A stretch of 64,000 nt of DNA from Pseudescherichia sp031987975 (GCF_031987975.1 NZ_DALZYX010000002.1:310001-374000); one strand, 5' to 3'. Positions 1-8,708 are shown, counted from the stretch's first letter. Numbers and translations: made by a program. The notes: a model not told the origin generated them from the letters alone.

Positions 1-352
1 CGGCGTAGCGTAACTATGTTGTAAGTCTACCCGATGACGCTTTAAGGCCACGTAGTCAGTATCTACAATCGCAGGGTGTGAACGAAAATCGCGATGATGT
101 AAGGCCCCGTTGTATGTAGTATGGGTTGCGTGTTGAAACGTCATGTTTTAAAACGCAATGGAAGTAAGGCCACGCATCAAAAAGTCTATATCGCGAAGGG
201 TGTGTACTTAAGTATCGAGGTCTAAGACCTTAGCGTGTACATTTAAAGCAGTATCATAAGCAGTATCATGTAGTTAAGTTCCTTAATGTTAAATGCAATA
301 TCAGCAGTACCCTAAGAGCCCTGACTTCTCCGGTCAGGGCTCTTATCATTTT
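1..352 (+). repeat. Non-coding stretch with degenerate 57-65 bp repeats ending in a terminator
   Basis: No open reading frame is seen on either strand; stops occur densely in all frames. Three copies of the decamer TAAGGCCMCG lie at 43-52, 100-109 and 165-174, spaced 57 and 65 bp. Each is preceded by a CGATG/CAATG-like element, and copies 1 and 3 are followed by ATCGC(GA)AGGGTGTG. Further right are a short palindrome (AGGTC-TAA-GACCT, 218-230) and a tandem pair of GCAGTATCAT (248-257, 260-269). Composition is poorer in G+C than the neighbouring genes. The block runs into a strong rightward terminator, so it may be the 3' part of a non-coding RNA or the decayed tail of a gene lying left of the window. 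Function unknown. Confidence 0.5.
313..352 (+). terminator. Strong intrinsic terminator closing the repeat-bearing block
   Basis: A perfect 13-bp stem (TAAGAGCCCTGAC / GTCAGGGCTCTTA) encloses a 7-nt loop and is followed by the T-rich ATCATTTT. The T-rich side lies on the plus strand, so it ends transcription coming from the left edge and insulates the oxygenase operon. Confidence 0.8.
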
Positions 353-497
353 GGCCTGCCGCGAACCGCATCCCCTGCCTTATCTATTTTTCGCAAAAGC
401 ACTTGATCCCACCCGGTCATAAATTAGAAAAGAAGGTTATTGGTTGAAAATTTGGCGTTAAGGCACTCTGCCAGAAAGCCAATATGAGGAGTCAGCC

Positions 498-1526
498 ATG
501 ACCGCTACCCGCCTGCCCGTTCTTGATCTGTCGCACTTTTCCGATCCCGTTGCTCGTCCCGTTTTTCTGGAACAGCTGCGCCATGCCGCACGGGATATCG
601 GCTTCTTCTATCTGGTGAATCACGGCGTCGATGACGCCTTGCAACGCGCCGTCCAGCAGGAGGCGCGCCGCTTCTTTGCCCTTCCCGACGGTGAGAAGCA
701 ACAGGTGGCGATGATCCACTCTCCCCATTTTCGCGGCTATAACCGGGCGGCCTCTGAGCTAACGCGCGGCCAGCCTGACTGGCGCGAGCAATTTGATATT
801 GGCGCTGAGCGTCCGGCCCTGAACGTTGCCGGGGACGATCCGCGCTGGCGGCGTCTGCAGGGACCAAACCTGTGGCCAGAGGCGCAGCCGACCCTGAAGC
901 CTGCCCTGCTCGCCTGGCAAAAAGCGATGACCAGCATGGCACTCAACCTGCTGCGCGCCTTCGCCCAGGCACTGGATCTGCCTCCGGACGCCTTTGATGC
1001 GCTGTATGGCGATAAGCCTAATGAGCACATCAAGCTGATCCGCTATCCAGGCCAGCCGGCAACCGAGAGCCAGCAAGGCGTCGGCGCACATAAGGACTCC
1101 GGCTTCCTGAGCTTCCTGCTGCAGGATGAACAGAGAGGCTTGCAGGTAGAAGTGGCACCGGGCCGCTGGCTGGATGCCGCCCCGCTGGCCGGGAGCTTCG
1201 TCGTGAACATTGGTGAGCTGCTGGAGCTGGCCACCAACGGCTATCTGCGCGCCACGGTGCACCGGGTGGTCTCCCCCGCTGCCGGGCAGGAGCGGCTATC
1301 GATCGCCTTTTTCCTCGGTGCACAGCTGGACGCGGTGGTGCCGGTCTACGCCCTGCCCGAGCAGCTGGCGCAGGAGGCGCTAGGGCCAGAGAGCGATCCG
1401 CAGAACCCACTGCTGCGTGACGTGGGCTGGAACTACCTGAAAGGTCGGCTGCGATCCCATCCGGACGTGGCCGAGCGTTACTACCGGGACGTGCTGCGCG
1501 AGCGCAGCGAACAGCTGATTGCCTGA
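498..1526 (+). CDS. Isopenicillin-N-synthase-like Fe(II)/2-oxoglutarate dioxygenase
   Basis: A 342-residue protein of the plant/fungal-type 2OG-Fe(II) oxygenase family (DIOX_N plus 2OG-FeII_Oxy). The N-terminal part (about 5-110) has the family pattern with IGFFYLVNHG near residues 34-43. The jelly-roll part carries the complete metal triad: HKD (H198, D200) and the distal histidine in ATVHRV (H255). The co-substrate-binding RxS motif RLS is at 266-268, so the enzyme should be active. ATG at 498 has a good GAGGAG ribosome site. It is the first gene of a probable four-gene operon with a MetQNI-like importer, 36 bp before the binding-protein gene. I infer that it oxidises the imported compound; the substrate is not known. 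Family call is firm, role is inference. Confidence 0.85.
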   Translation: MTATRLPVLDLSHFSDPVARPVFLEQLRHAARDIGFFYLVNHGVDDALQRAVQQEARRFFALPDGEKQQVAMIHSPHFRGYNRAASELTRGQPDWREQFDIGAERPALNVAGDDPRWRRLQGPNLWPEAQPTLKPALLAWQKAMTSMALNLLRAFAQALDLPPDAFDALYGDKPNEHIKLIRYPGQPATESQQGVGAHKDSGFLSFLLQDEQRGLQVEVAPGRWLDAAPLAGSFVVNIGELLELATNGYLRATVHRVVSPAAGQERLSIAFFLGAQLDAVVPVYALPEQLAQEALGPESDPQNPLLRDVGWNYLKGRLRSHPDVAERYYRDVLRERSEQLIA

Positions 1527-1562
1527 TCAAACCTACCGTCATAACGATAAAGGATAAAAATC

Positions 1563-2369
1563 ATGAAACCTGCAGCATTTAAACTGGCTGGCCTGGCACT
1601 TTCTCTGTCTCTGGCATGGGGTTCCGCCCATGCGGAAGCGTTGCGCATTGCGGCGGACGCCGTGCCACACGCGGAAATTCTTAACTACATCAAAACGTTC
1701 GATCCGAAGCTGGACATCAAGGTGGTGGAGCTGACCAGCGGCGTCAACGCCAACGAACTGCTAGCTAACGGCGACGTCGATGCCAACTACTTTCAGCACG
1801 TTCCGTATCTAAAAGATCAGGAAAAGGCGCTGGGCAAAACCTTTGCCGTGGCGGCGACGGTTCATATTGAGCCGCTGGGCATCTACTCACGTAAGTATAA
1901 AGATTTCAAGTCGGTACCTGACAACGCCACGGTGGCAGTACCGAATAACACGACCAATCTGAGCCGCGCTCTGTTCCTGCTGCAAAGCCAGGGGCTGATT
2001 AAGCTCAACGCGAAGTTTACCGATCCGGCTACCACCCTCGCCACGCCGAAGGACATTGCCGAGAATCCGAAGCACATTAAAATTCTTGAGATCGAGTCCC
2101 CGCAAATCCCGCGCTCGCTGGACGACGTCGATCTGGCGGTAATCAACGGCAACTATGCGCTGGAGGCGGGCCTGACGCCTGCTAAAGACGCGCTGGGGCT
2201 GGAGAGCGCCGAGCATAATCCCTACGCCAATATTCTGGTGACCAATCCGGCGCTGGCCAACGATCCGCGTATTAAGGAGCTGGCAAAGGATCTCACCTCG
2301 CCGCAGGTAGCCGAATTTATCCGTAAAAACTACAACGGATCGGTTATTCCGGTCGCGCCGCAGTCATGA
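1563..2369 (+). CDS. MetQ/NlpA-family periplasmic substrate-binding protein
   Basis: A 268-residue solute-binding protein of the NlpA/MetQ family. It starts with a classical Sec signal peptide (K-rich start, hydrophobic core, cleavage probably after AHA near residue 24). There is no lipobox cysteine, unlike E. coli MetQ, which is a lipoprotein, so this one is probably a free periplasmic protein. Family features include VELTSGVNANELLANGDVDA, the YFQHVPYL block and the late segment DVDLAVINGNYA. Its TGA stop overlaps the start of the ATPase gene (ATGA), indicating translational coupling. The ligand may be methionine, a related amino acid or a sulfur compound; the paralogous SfbABC of Salmonella is another comparison. 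Specificity cannot be read from sequence. Confidence 0.85.
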   Translation: MKPAAFKLAGLALSLSLAWGSAHAEALRIAADAVPHAEILNYIKTFDPKLDIKVVELTSGVNANELLANGDVDANYFQHVPYLKDQEKALGKTFAVAATVHIEPLGIYSRKYKDFKSVPDNATVAVPNNTTNLSRALFLLQSQGLIKLNAKFTDPATTLATPKDIAENPKHIKILEIESPQIPRSLDDVDLAVINGNYALEAGLTPAKDALGLESAEHNPYANILVTNPALANDPRIKELAKDLTSPQVAEFIRKNYNGSVIPVAPQS

Positions 2370-3154
2370 TTGTGATTGAAGGGCTGAGTAAAACTTATGC
2401 CGGAGCAGGCCGACCGGCGCTGAATGACATCTCGTTAACCGTTCCTGAAGGCGCTATTTACGGTATCCTCGGGCGCAGCGGCGCGGGTAAGAGCACGCTG
2501 ATCCGCTGCCTGAACCTGCTGGAGCGGCCGACTACGGGCCGTATTCTGGTCAACGGGCACGACATCACCGGCTTCGATAAAGCGGCGCTGCGCGCGCACC
2601 GTCTGAAAACCGGCATGATTTTTCAGCACTTCAATCTGCTGCATGCCCGCAGCGTGGCGGACAACGTCGCCGTGCCGCTGGAGATCGCCGGCGTCGCTAA
2701 AGCGCAGCGCCGGGCGCGGGTCGAGGAGCTGCTGCATCTGGTAGGACTGAGCGACAAAGCGCAGGCCTTCCCCTCGCAGCTCTCCGGCGGGCAGAAGCAG
2801 CGCGTCGGCATCGCCCGGGCGCTGGCGGCGCGCCCGCAGGTGCTGCTCTGTGACGAGGCCACCAGCGCGCTGGATCCAGAGACCACCCAGTCGGTGCTTA
2901 GCCTGCTGGCGGATATCAATCGCCAGCTCGGCCTGACGATTGTGCTGATTACCCATCAGCTGGAGGTGGTAAAAAGCCTCTGCGATCATGCGGCGCTGCT
3001 GGAGAGTGGCGAGCTTGTCGAAAGCGGCAAGATTGCCGATCTGCTGGTGACGCCGTGGTCGCGCCTGCGCCAGGCGCTGCTGCCCGATCCGCAGGCGGAA
3101 CGCCTCTTCCTGGAACGACATGGCTTTAACGGGAGGCCGCTATGCGTAGCATGA
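2366..3154 (+). CDS. MetN-like ABC transporter ATP-binding protein lacking the NIL domain
   Basis: A 262-residue ABC ATPase. Walker A is GRSGAGKST (about 36-44), the signature is LSGGQKQR, and Walker B is followed by DEATSALDPET and the switch histidine in LITHQ. E. coli MetN is about 343 residues because of a C-terminal NIL/ACT-like domain that binds methionine and inhibits transport. Here the chain ends shortly after the nucleotide-binding domain, so that feedback domain is absent. The gene overlaps the binding-protein gene by 4 nt and the permease gene by 13 nt, so the three transporter genes form one translationally coupled unit. Confidence 0.9.
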   Translation: MIVIEGLSKTYAGAGRPALNDISLTVPEGAIYGILGRSGAGKSTLIRCLNLLERPTTGRILVNGHDITGFDKAALRAHRLKTGMIFQHFNLLHARSVADNVAVPLEIAGVAKAQRRARVEELLHLVGLSDKAQAFPSQLSGGQKQRVGIARALAARPQVLLCDEATSALDPETTQSVLSLLADINRQLGLTIVLITHQLEVVKSLCDHAALLESGELVESGKIADLLVTPWSRLRQALLPDPQAERLFLERHGFNGRPLCVA

Positions 3155-3810
3155 GCTGGGATGAGCTGTGGCCGATGCTGCTGAACGGTACCCTGGAGAC
3201 CGTCTACATGGTGGCGCTGGCCGCCCTGTTTACCGTGCTGATCGGCCTGCCCATCGGCGTTGTACTCTATATTTCCCGGGCAAACGGCCTGCTGCCGATG
3301 CCTAAAACCAACGCCGTGCTGGGGGCCATTATTAACCTTGGCCGCTCGCTGCCGTTTATCGTGCTGCTGATTGCGCTGATCCCTTTTACACGGCTGCTGA
3401 TTGGCACCACGCTGGGCAGCACCGCTGCGGTGGTCCCCATCACCATCGGCGCGTTCCCCTTCTTTGCCCGGCTGACGGAGAACGCGCTGGACGAGGTGGA
3501 CTATGGGCGAATCGAAGCCATTCTGTCGATGGGGGGCAGCGTCTGGCACGTCATTGCTAAAGCGCTGTTGCCGGAGGCGCTGCCGACGCTGCTGGCGGGG
3601 ACCACGCTCACCGTAGTGATGCTGATTGGTTTCTCTTCAATGGCTGGGGTCATTGGCGGCGGCGGGCTGGGGGATCTGGCCATTCGCTACGGCTACCAGC
3701 GCTTTAACGACCAGGTGATGGTGGGCACGGTAGTCATTTTAGTGGCGCTGGTTCAGGGGGTGCAGATGACCGGCGATCGTCTGGTACGTCGGCTGGCCCA
3801 CCGCCGCTAG
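3142..3810 (+). CDS. MetI-like ABC transporter permease
   Basis: A 222-residue integral membrane protein of the MetI type (BPD_transp_1 fold) with about five membrane segments. The cytoplasmic coupling loop with the EAA-like motif lies around residues 115-145 (ENALDEVDYGRIEAILSMGG), and the late GVIGGGGLGDLAIRYGYQRF segment is typical of MetI. GGGAGG six nucleotides ahead supports ATG 3142; ATG 3151 is an alternative. It is the last gene of the oxygenase/importer operon. No clear terminator was seen before pdeB. Confidence 0.88.
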   Translation: MRSMSWDELWPMLLNGTLETVYMVALAALFTVLIGLPIGVVLYISRANGLLPMPKTNAVLGAIINLGRSLPFIVLLIALIPFTRLLIGTTLGSTAAVVPITIGAFPFFARLTENALDEVDYGRIEAILSMGGSVWHVIAKALLPEALPTLLAGTTLTVVMLIGFSSMAGVIGGGGLGDLAIRYGYQRFNDQVMVGTVVILVALVQGVQMTGDRLVRRLAHRR

Positions 3811-3951
3811 CGCTACGCTTTTTTCATTAAACGCTTTTTGCATCAAGGAATTTTGGCGTGAAATAGCAGAGGATCGCCGCAGAGAATGGTATAAAGATTA
3901 CACACATCTGCTGCTGACTCTCTTTCGCCATATATCAAAAAGGAACGTTTG

Positions 3952-5535
3952 ATGATGACAAGCCGACGGCTGGTAAGCGTTGTTACCGTTGTCCTGATCC
4001 TTGCGGTGCTCGTCCCGGTGGGACTGAGCATCTGGCTGGCGCACCGCCAGGCGCAGGAGACCTTTATAAAAGAGCTGGACGCTTACGCCAGTCGGGTTGT
4101 GATGCGCACCCAAAAAGTGGTTCAGCAAGCCAAATTAGCCCTCAAAGAGATTGACCAGTTTACGGGCACGCCCTGTAGCCCCGCCCATCTGCTGGCAATG
4201 CGCAGGGTTGCCTTTGCTAACCACTACGTGCAGGAGATGATCTACGTTGACCACCTGCAACCCGTCTGCTCGTCGCTGGAAAACCATAGCCGGGAAGGTA
4301 TGCTCCCGCCGCCAGAGAGGATCACCCCGGACGGTTACCAGGCCTGGCTCACCACCCAAAACGATATCGGCTTAAACCGCATCATGGCTGCGCTGGGCAG
4401 CGAGCGCCATGTAGTAATGATCGATCCCCTGTCGTTTATTGACGTCCTGCCCTTTGGGGCATGGCCCATTGACGTGTCGCTGGTGAGCATGACGACCAAC
4501 CGACTGATTGCCAGCAGCGGCGGGTTCAATCCTGCGATCTGGCAGCAGGCGCGGCAAAGTACGCTGACACGTTTCCAGCAGAAAGGCATCCTGTATGATG
4601 TACGCCGCTTCCCCGAGTTGGGGTTAGCCATTATTACCGCTGCCTCCCTCGATCCACTGGGGAAAAACCTGCACCGGCAGCTGCTGATTTGGCTTCCGAT
4701 CGGCGTGCTGATGAGCCTGCTGATCGCGTTCTTCCTGCTGCGGATGCTTCGCCGTCTCCAGTCGCCCCACTATCGCATTCTGGATGCCATTAACGCCCGC
4801 GAAATCGAGGCCTACTACCAGCCGATTGTCGCTCTGGGCAGCGGAAAAGTGGTCGGGGCCGAGGCGCTGGCCCGCTGGCGGCAGGCCGACGGTCGCTTTC
4901 TCACACCGGATATCTTTATTCCGCTGGCGGAGCAGTCTGGCCTGATGCCGCAGCTCACGCAGCTGATTATTGAGACGGTATTCAGCGATCTGGGACCATG
5001 GCTACAGCGTCATCCGGATCAACACGTCTCGATCAATCTCGATCCCGGCGATCTGGTGTCGAAGCGCCTCCCCCCTCTGCTCAGCACGCTGCTGACCCGC
5101 TGGCAGCTCAGCGCCTCGCAGATTGCCCTTGAGATCACCGAGCGCGGCTTTGCCGATCCAAAAGTCAGCTCCCCGGCCATTGCCGAGCTTCGCCGGGCGG
5201 GGCACGCGATCTATATCGACGACTTCGGCACCGGCTACTCCAGCCTGAGCTACCTGCAAAATCTTGAGGTCGATATTCTGAAGATCGATAAATCCTTTGT
5301 TGACGCGCTGGAGTACAAAAACGTCACCCCGCACATTATCGAGATGGCAAAAGCGCTGGGGCTGGCGATGGTCGCAGAAGGGGTTGAGACCAAAGGCCAG
5401 CTTGAGTGGCTGCGCAGTCACGGGGTGCAGTTTGCCCAGGGCTGGTTCTACAGCAAGGCGCTGCCAAAGGAGGCGTTTATAGTGTGGGCCGAAGAGAATC
5501 TCCAGCCCTATCAGGCTACGCCTGACGCCAGCTGA
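3952..5535 (+). CDS. pdeB: c-di-GMP phosphodiesterase with periplasmic CSS domain and EAL domain
   Basis: A 527-residue orthologue of E. coli PdeB (YlaB). The order is an N-terminal membrane helix (about 8-28), a periplasmic CSS-motif domain with paired cysteines (TPCSPAH and PVCSSLE), a second membrane helix (about 240-262) and a C-terminal EAL domain (about 275-515). The EAL domain retains GAEALARW and DDFGTGYSSLSYL, so it should hydrolyse c-di-GMP. In this family periplasmic disulfide status (DsbA/DsbB) controls activity and proteolysis. ATG 3952 is chosen because AAGGA lies 7 nt upstream; a TTG at 3949 and an ATG at 3955 are alternatives. The 3' end overlaps lacZ tail to tail by 20 bp. 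Confidence 0.92.
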   Translation: MMTSRRLVSVVTVVLILAVLVPVGLSIWLAHRQAQETFIKELDAYASRVVMRTQKVVQQAKLALKEIDQFTGTPCSPAHLLAMRRVAFANHYVQEMIYVDHLQPVCSSLENHSREGMLPPPERITPDGYQAWLTTQNDIGLNRIMAALGSERHVVMIDPLSFIDVLPFGAWPIDVSLVSMTTNRLIASSGGFNPAIWQQARQSTLTRFQQKGILYDVRRFPELGLAIITAASLDPLGKNLHRQLLIWLPIGVLMSLLIAFFLLRMLRRLQSPHYRILDAINAREIEAYYQPIVALGSGKVVGAEALARWRQADGRFLTPDIFIPLAEQSGLMPQLTQLIIETVFSDLGPWLQRHPDQHVSINLDPGDLVSKRLPPLLSTLLTRWQLSASQIALEITERGFADPKVSSPAIAELRRAGHAIYIDDFGTGYSSLSYLQNLEVDILKIDKSFVDALEYKNVTPHIIEMAKALGLAMVAEGVETKGQLEWLRSHGVQFAQGWFYSKALPKEAFIVWAEENLQPYQATPDAS

Positions 5536-8500
5536 AGGCGTAGCGCACTCGCTCCTCAGTCAGAATAAACTCCGGTGACACGCTCGGACTCCACGAGTCG
5601 TCGCCGCCTACCCCCATATGAAACGCGTCGAGGTTAAGCCAGCAGCCCCCCTCTTCGCGCAGCAGATGGTGATGGGTCGTGTCATGGAGCTGACTCTGGC
5701 CGTAGCGGCTGAGAGAGAAATGAAAATGCCCGTTCAGCCGGTGCGCGCCGTACTCTAGTTGCCGCGTATCACAGCGCAGCCCGTTATCGCTGGGGAAGAT
5801 ATAGGGCGTGTGCAGCGCGCTTAGCGGCAGCGTCCAACATCCCTGGCTTGCCGCCAGCCTGCGGTCCGGGTAGTTCTCATGCGGCCCCAGACCCAGCCAG
5901 CTCGCGGACTCCTCCACCGCAGCCAGCTGGCAGCAGAGACCTACCCTTGCCGGTGGCGGCGCGTCAGTGGCAATCTGCACCTCAACCTCACCATGCAGCA
6001 CGCCGTGGCTGTCGATGCGCCAGCGCTTATCACTGATAAACAGCACCTTATCTCCATGCTCCCAGACGTGGCGGGTCGTAACCACTACCTCTCCGGCACT
6101 CTCCTGCGCCGCGCAGTGCAGCAGGCGCGGCGTCATGGCGTACATGCCCGCCGCCTTCCAGCGTTCGACCCATGCGTTGGGATCGATTCGCGTCACCTCG
6201 CTGATACCAATATCGTTATCAAGCGGCGCGCGGGTAAACTGATCCCGAACCGGGGTCAGCAGGGTCGGCGTTTCCCCACACCACCACTGCTCCAGATCGC
6301 CGCTGCGGCGCGAGAAGTGCCAGCGCCGATCCTGCCAGCTGACGCTAAACGCCTCGTCGCTGGTTGCCAGCGTTGCGCCCGGACCTGCCTCCTCCTGTGG
6401 TGGAATAGCCAGCGGCGCAGGCAGCCGCCACTGATCCCACGCGCAGCGGTAATTTTCTGGCGACCACGCGGTAGCCTGCGGCTGGTAAACCTCAACGTTA
6501 AGCCATACCTCACCCGGCACAGCAGACAGCGCAGGCGCATCAATCTCCAGCCGCTGTACGCCCTGGGGCTGGATCTCTAGCCGCTGTTCGCCCTCGGCCA
6601 GCACGTCACCGTCGCGGGCAATGTGCCAGCGCAGCACCTCGTTATCCGCCTGGCGGAAAAGGTACTCGCTATGGATCTCAACCACCAGCGGCGTGGTGCT
6701 AAGCAGGCGGAACTGGAAAAACTGCTGCGCGCGCTGGGCCTCATAGAGGGCCGGATGCGGGGTGCGATCCGGGAAGACCAGCCCGTTCATGCAGAACTGG
6801 CGATCGTTCGGGGTATCACCAAAATCGCCGCCGTAGGCCCAGAAGGCGTTACCGTTTTCATCACGCCTGGTCAGCGCCTGATCGACCCAGTCCCAGACAA
6901 AGCCGCCCTGCAGACGAGGGTTATCGCGAAACGCCTGCCAGTATTTGGCAAAGCCGCCAAAGCTGTTGCCCATCGCATGGGCGTATTCGCAGAGGATCAG
7001 CGGGCGCGTCTCATCCGGCAGAGCAATCCACTTCTTAATCGACCATTTCGGCACGGCGGGGAAAGGCTGGTCCATATCCACGCGGGCATACATCGGGCAG
7101 ATAATATCGGTCGCCGCCGTGTTCGCCCCGCCGCCCTCGTACTGCACCGGGCGGGTGGGATCGCTGGACTTCACCCAGCGGTAGAGCGCGTCATGGCTCG
7201 CCCCATGGCCGGACTCGTTCCCCAGCGACCAGATAATAATCGAGGGATGGTTGCGGTCGCGCTGCACCATGCGGGTAACGCGCTCGCTCATGGCGGGGAA
7301 CCACTGGGGATCGTCCGCCAGGCGGCTCATCGGCACCATGCCGTGGGTTTCAATATTGGCTTCATCGACTACATACAGGCCGTAGCGATCGCACAGGCGG
7401 TACCAGAGGGGATGGTTCGGATAGTGGGAGCAGCGCACGGCGTTAAAGTTATGCTGCTTCATCAGCTCAATATCCCGGCGCATGGTGGCCTCGTCTACCG
7501 CCTGGCCGTTTTCCGGATGATGCTCATGGCGGTTAACCCCGCGGATCAGCAGCGCCTTACCGTTGACCTTCAGTTGGCCGTTGCTAATTTCTACCTTCCG
7601 CACGCCCACGTCGCAGGCTTCGGCCTCCAGCAGCCTGCCCTGCGCATCCAGCAGCGCGATGGTCAACCGGTAGAGATGCGGCGTCTCGGCGCTCCAGAGA
7701 TCTGGCTTATCGACAGAGAGATCGACGCTCAGCCGCTCGGCCCATGCGCCACGTTCGTCCACAATCGCGCTGCCGGGGCGCTGCTCTGCGCTGGCGATCT
7801 GCTCCTCGCCGCGCCACAGGGTGATGGCCACCCGGCAGTCGGCTAGCTCACCGGCAAGCTGGACGGTAGTGCTTATCCGGGCATGGTTATAATCTGCGTT
7901 CAGCGCGGTCTCAACCTGGAAGTCGCTAATGTGGGTGGCAGGCTTATGCAGCAGTACCACGTCGCGGAAGATACCGCTCATGCGCCACATATCCTGATCC
8001 TCAAGATAGCTGCCGTCACACCAGCGCAGCACCATCACCGCCAGGCGGTTAGCGCCGGGCCGCAGCACCGCGCTGAGATCGAACTCCGCGGGCAGGCGGC
8101 TATCCTGCGAATAGCCAATCCACTCCCCGTTGCACCAGAGATAGAAAGCCGAGTTGACCCCTTCAAAGATAATTCGCGTCTGGCCGCTTGCCAGCCACTC
8201 CGCGTCCACGTTAAACGTCAGCGAGTAGCAGCCGGTAGGGTTCTCCGCAGGGACAAACGGCGGCTTAACCGGGATCGGGTAGGTGACGTTGGTGTAGATC
8301 GGCGTATCGAATCCCTGCATCTGCCAGTTGGAAGGAACCGGCATGGCAACGGCGCTGGCGCAATCCGCTTCTATCCACGACGCTGGCACAGCTTCCGGAG
8401 CGGAATAGAAGCTAAACCGCCATTCGCCATTGAGCAGCCGCCATGAGGAGGAGTGGCTATCCTGAGCCGCCGCAGCGGCGTCACGCCAGCTGCGCAAGGG

Positions 8501-8590
8501 AACGTGCATCGGCAGGCGATTCCAGTGGGTCACAACCGGGTTTTCCCAGTCGCGGCGGGCAAGCAGGGTGTTCAGTGCAGCAGCGGACAT
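5516..8590 (-). CDS. lacZ: Beta-galactosidase
   Basis: A 1024-residue glycoside hydrolase family 2 enzyme co-linear with E. coli LacZ along its whole length: jelly-roll domain, two immunoglobulin-like domains, the TIM barrel and the C-terminal beta-sandwich. Both catalytic glutamates are present, the acid/base in GNESGHGA near residue 460 and the nucleophile in ILCEYAHAMGNS near 535. It hydrolyses lactose and forms allolactose in E. coli. Start ATG 8590 has AATGAGG upstream. It lies behind lacI and a lac-type promoter/operator. No lacY or lacA follows: the next gene is pdeB on the opposite strand, and the two stop codons overlap. Confidence 0.97.
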   Translation of the reverse strand: MSAAALNTLLARRDWENPVVTHWNRLPMHVPLRSWRDAAAAAQDSHSSSWRLLNGEWRFSFYSAPEAVPASWIEADCASAVAMPVPSNWQMQGFDTPIYTNVTYPIPVKPPFVPAENPTGCYSLTFNVDAEWLASGQTRIIFEGVNSAFYLWCNGEWIGYSQDSRLPAEFDLSAVLRPGANRLAVMVLRWCDGSYLEDQDMWRMSGIFRDVVLLHKPATHISDFQVETALNADYNHARISTTVQLAGELADCRVAITLWRGEEQIASAEQRPGSAIVDERGAWAERLSVDLSVDKPDLWSAETPHLYRLTIALLDAQGRLLEAEACDVGVRKVEISNGQLKVNGKALLIRGVNRHEHHPENGQAVDEATMRRDIELMKQHNFNAVRCSHYPNHPLWYRLCDRYGLYVVDEANIETHGMVPMSRLADDPQWFPAMSERVTRMVQRDRNHPSIIIWSLGNESGHGASHDALYRWVKSSDPTRPVQYEGGGANTAATDIICPMYARVDMDQPFPAVPKWSIKKWIALPDETRPLILCEYAHAMGNSFGGFAKYWQAFRDNPRLQGGFVWDWVDQALTRRDENGNAFWAYGGDFGDTPNDRQFCMNGLVFPDRTPHPALYEAQRAQQFFQFRLLSTTPLVVEIHSEYLFRQADNEVLRWHIARDGDVLAEGEQRLEIQPQGVQRLEIDAPALSAVPGEVWLNVEVYQPQATAWSPENYRCAWDQWRLPAPLAIPPQEEAGPGATLATSDEAFSVSWQDRRWHFSRRSGDLEQWWCGETPTLLTPVRDQFTRAPLDNDIGISEVTRIDPNAWVERWKAAGMYAMTPRLLHCAAQESAGEVVVTTRHVWEHGDKVLFISDKRWRIDSHGVLHGEVEVQIATDAPPPARVGLCCQLAAVEESASWLGLGPHENYPDRRLAASQGCWTLPLSALHTPYIFPSDNGLRCDTRQLEYGAHRLNGHFHFSLSRYGQSQLHDTTHHHLLREEGGCWLNLDAFHMGVGGDDSWSPSVSPEFILTEERVRYAFSWRQA

Positions 8591-8606
8591 ATCGACCTCA
8601 TTATTT

Positions 8607-8623
8607 TTGCGAAGCGCTCACAA
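8607..8623 (-). promoter_or_regulatory. lac operator in front of lacZ
   Basis: Read on the minus strand the site is TTGTGAGCGCTTCGCAA. Its left half is identical to the strong half of E. coli lac O1 (AATTGTGAGCG). It starts just downstream of the predicted -10 box, the position expected for a LacI block. LacI here keeps the recognition-helix residues (VSYQTVSRV) that read this half-site. Confidence 0.8.
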
Positions 8624-8631
8624 TTTCCTTT

Positions 8632-8693
8632 ACGATGCCCCGACGAGGGATAAAGGTAAAGGATCGCCATCGCCATAAGCGGGGTCGATCACA
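8632..8693 (-). promoter_or_regulatory. lac promoter with CRP half-site
   Basis: On the minus strand TTTACC (8655-8660) and CATCGT (8632-8637) are separated by 17 bp. The sequence between them aligns with the E. coli lac promoter (TTTATcCcTCGTCGGGG). A TGTGATC half-site (8687-8693) is centred about 61 bp ahead of the expected start point, the class I CRP position used in E. coli lac. The right CRP half is poor, so activation may be weaker. Confidence 0.65.
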
Positions 8694-8708
8694 AAAGCGA
8701 CTGGGCTT

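Noticed and set aside
1..300. CRISPR-like array at the left edge
   Set aside because: The repeated core is only about 10 bp and degenerate, spacing is irregular (57, 65 bp), and no cas gene or 28-37 bp exact repeat is present.
5516..5560. lacY remnant behind lacZ
   Set aside because: No permease-like sequence fits between the lacZ stop and pdeB; the genes overlap directly.
6623..7846. Long open frame of 407 codons on the plus strand inside lacZ
   Set aside because: Antisense to a full-length conserved lacZ; low-complexity His/Arg/Ala-rich translation without recognisable motif. A shadow of GC-rich codon use.
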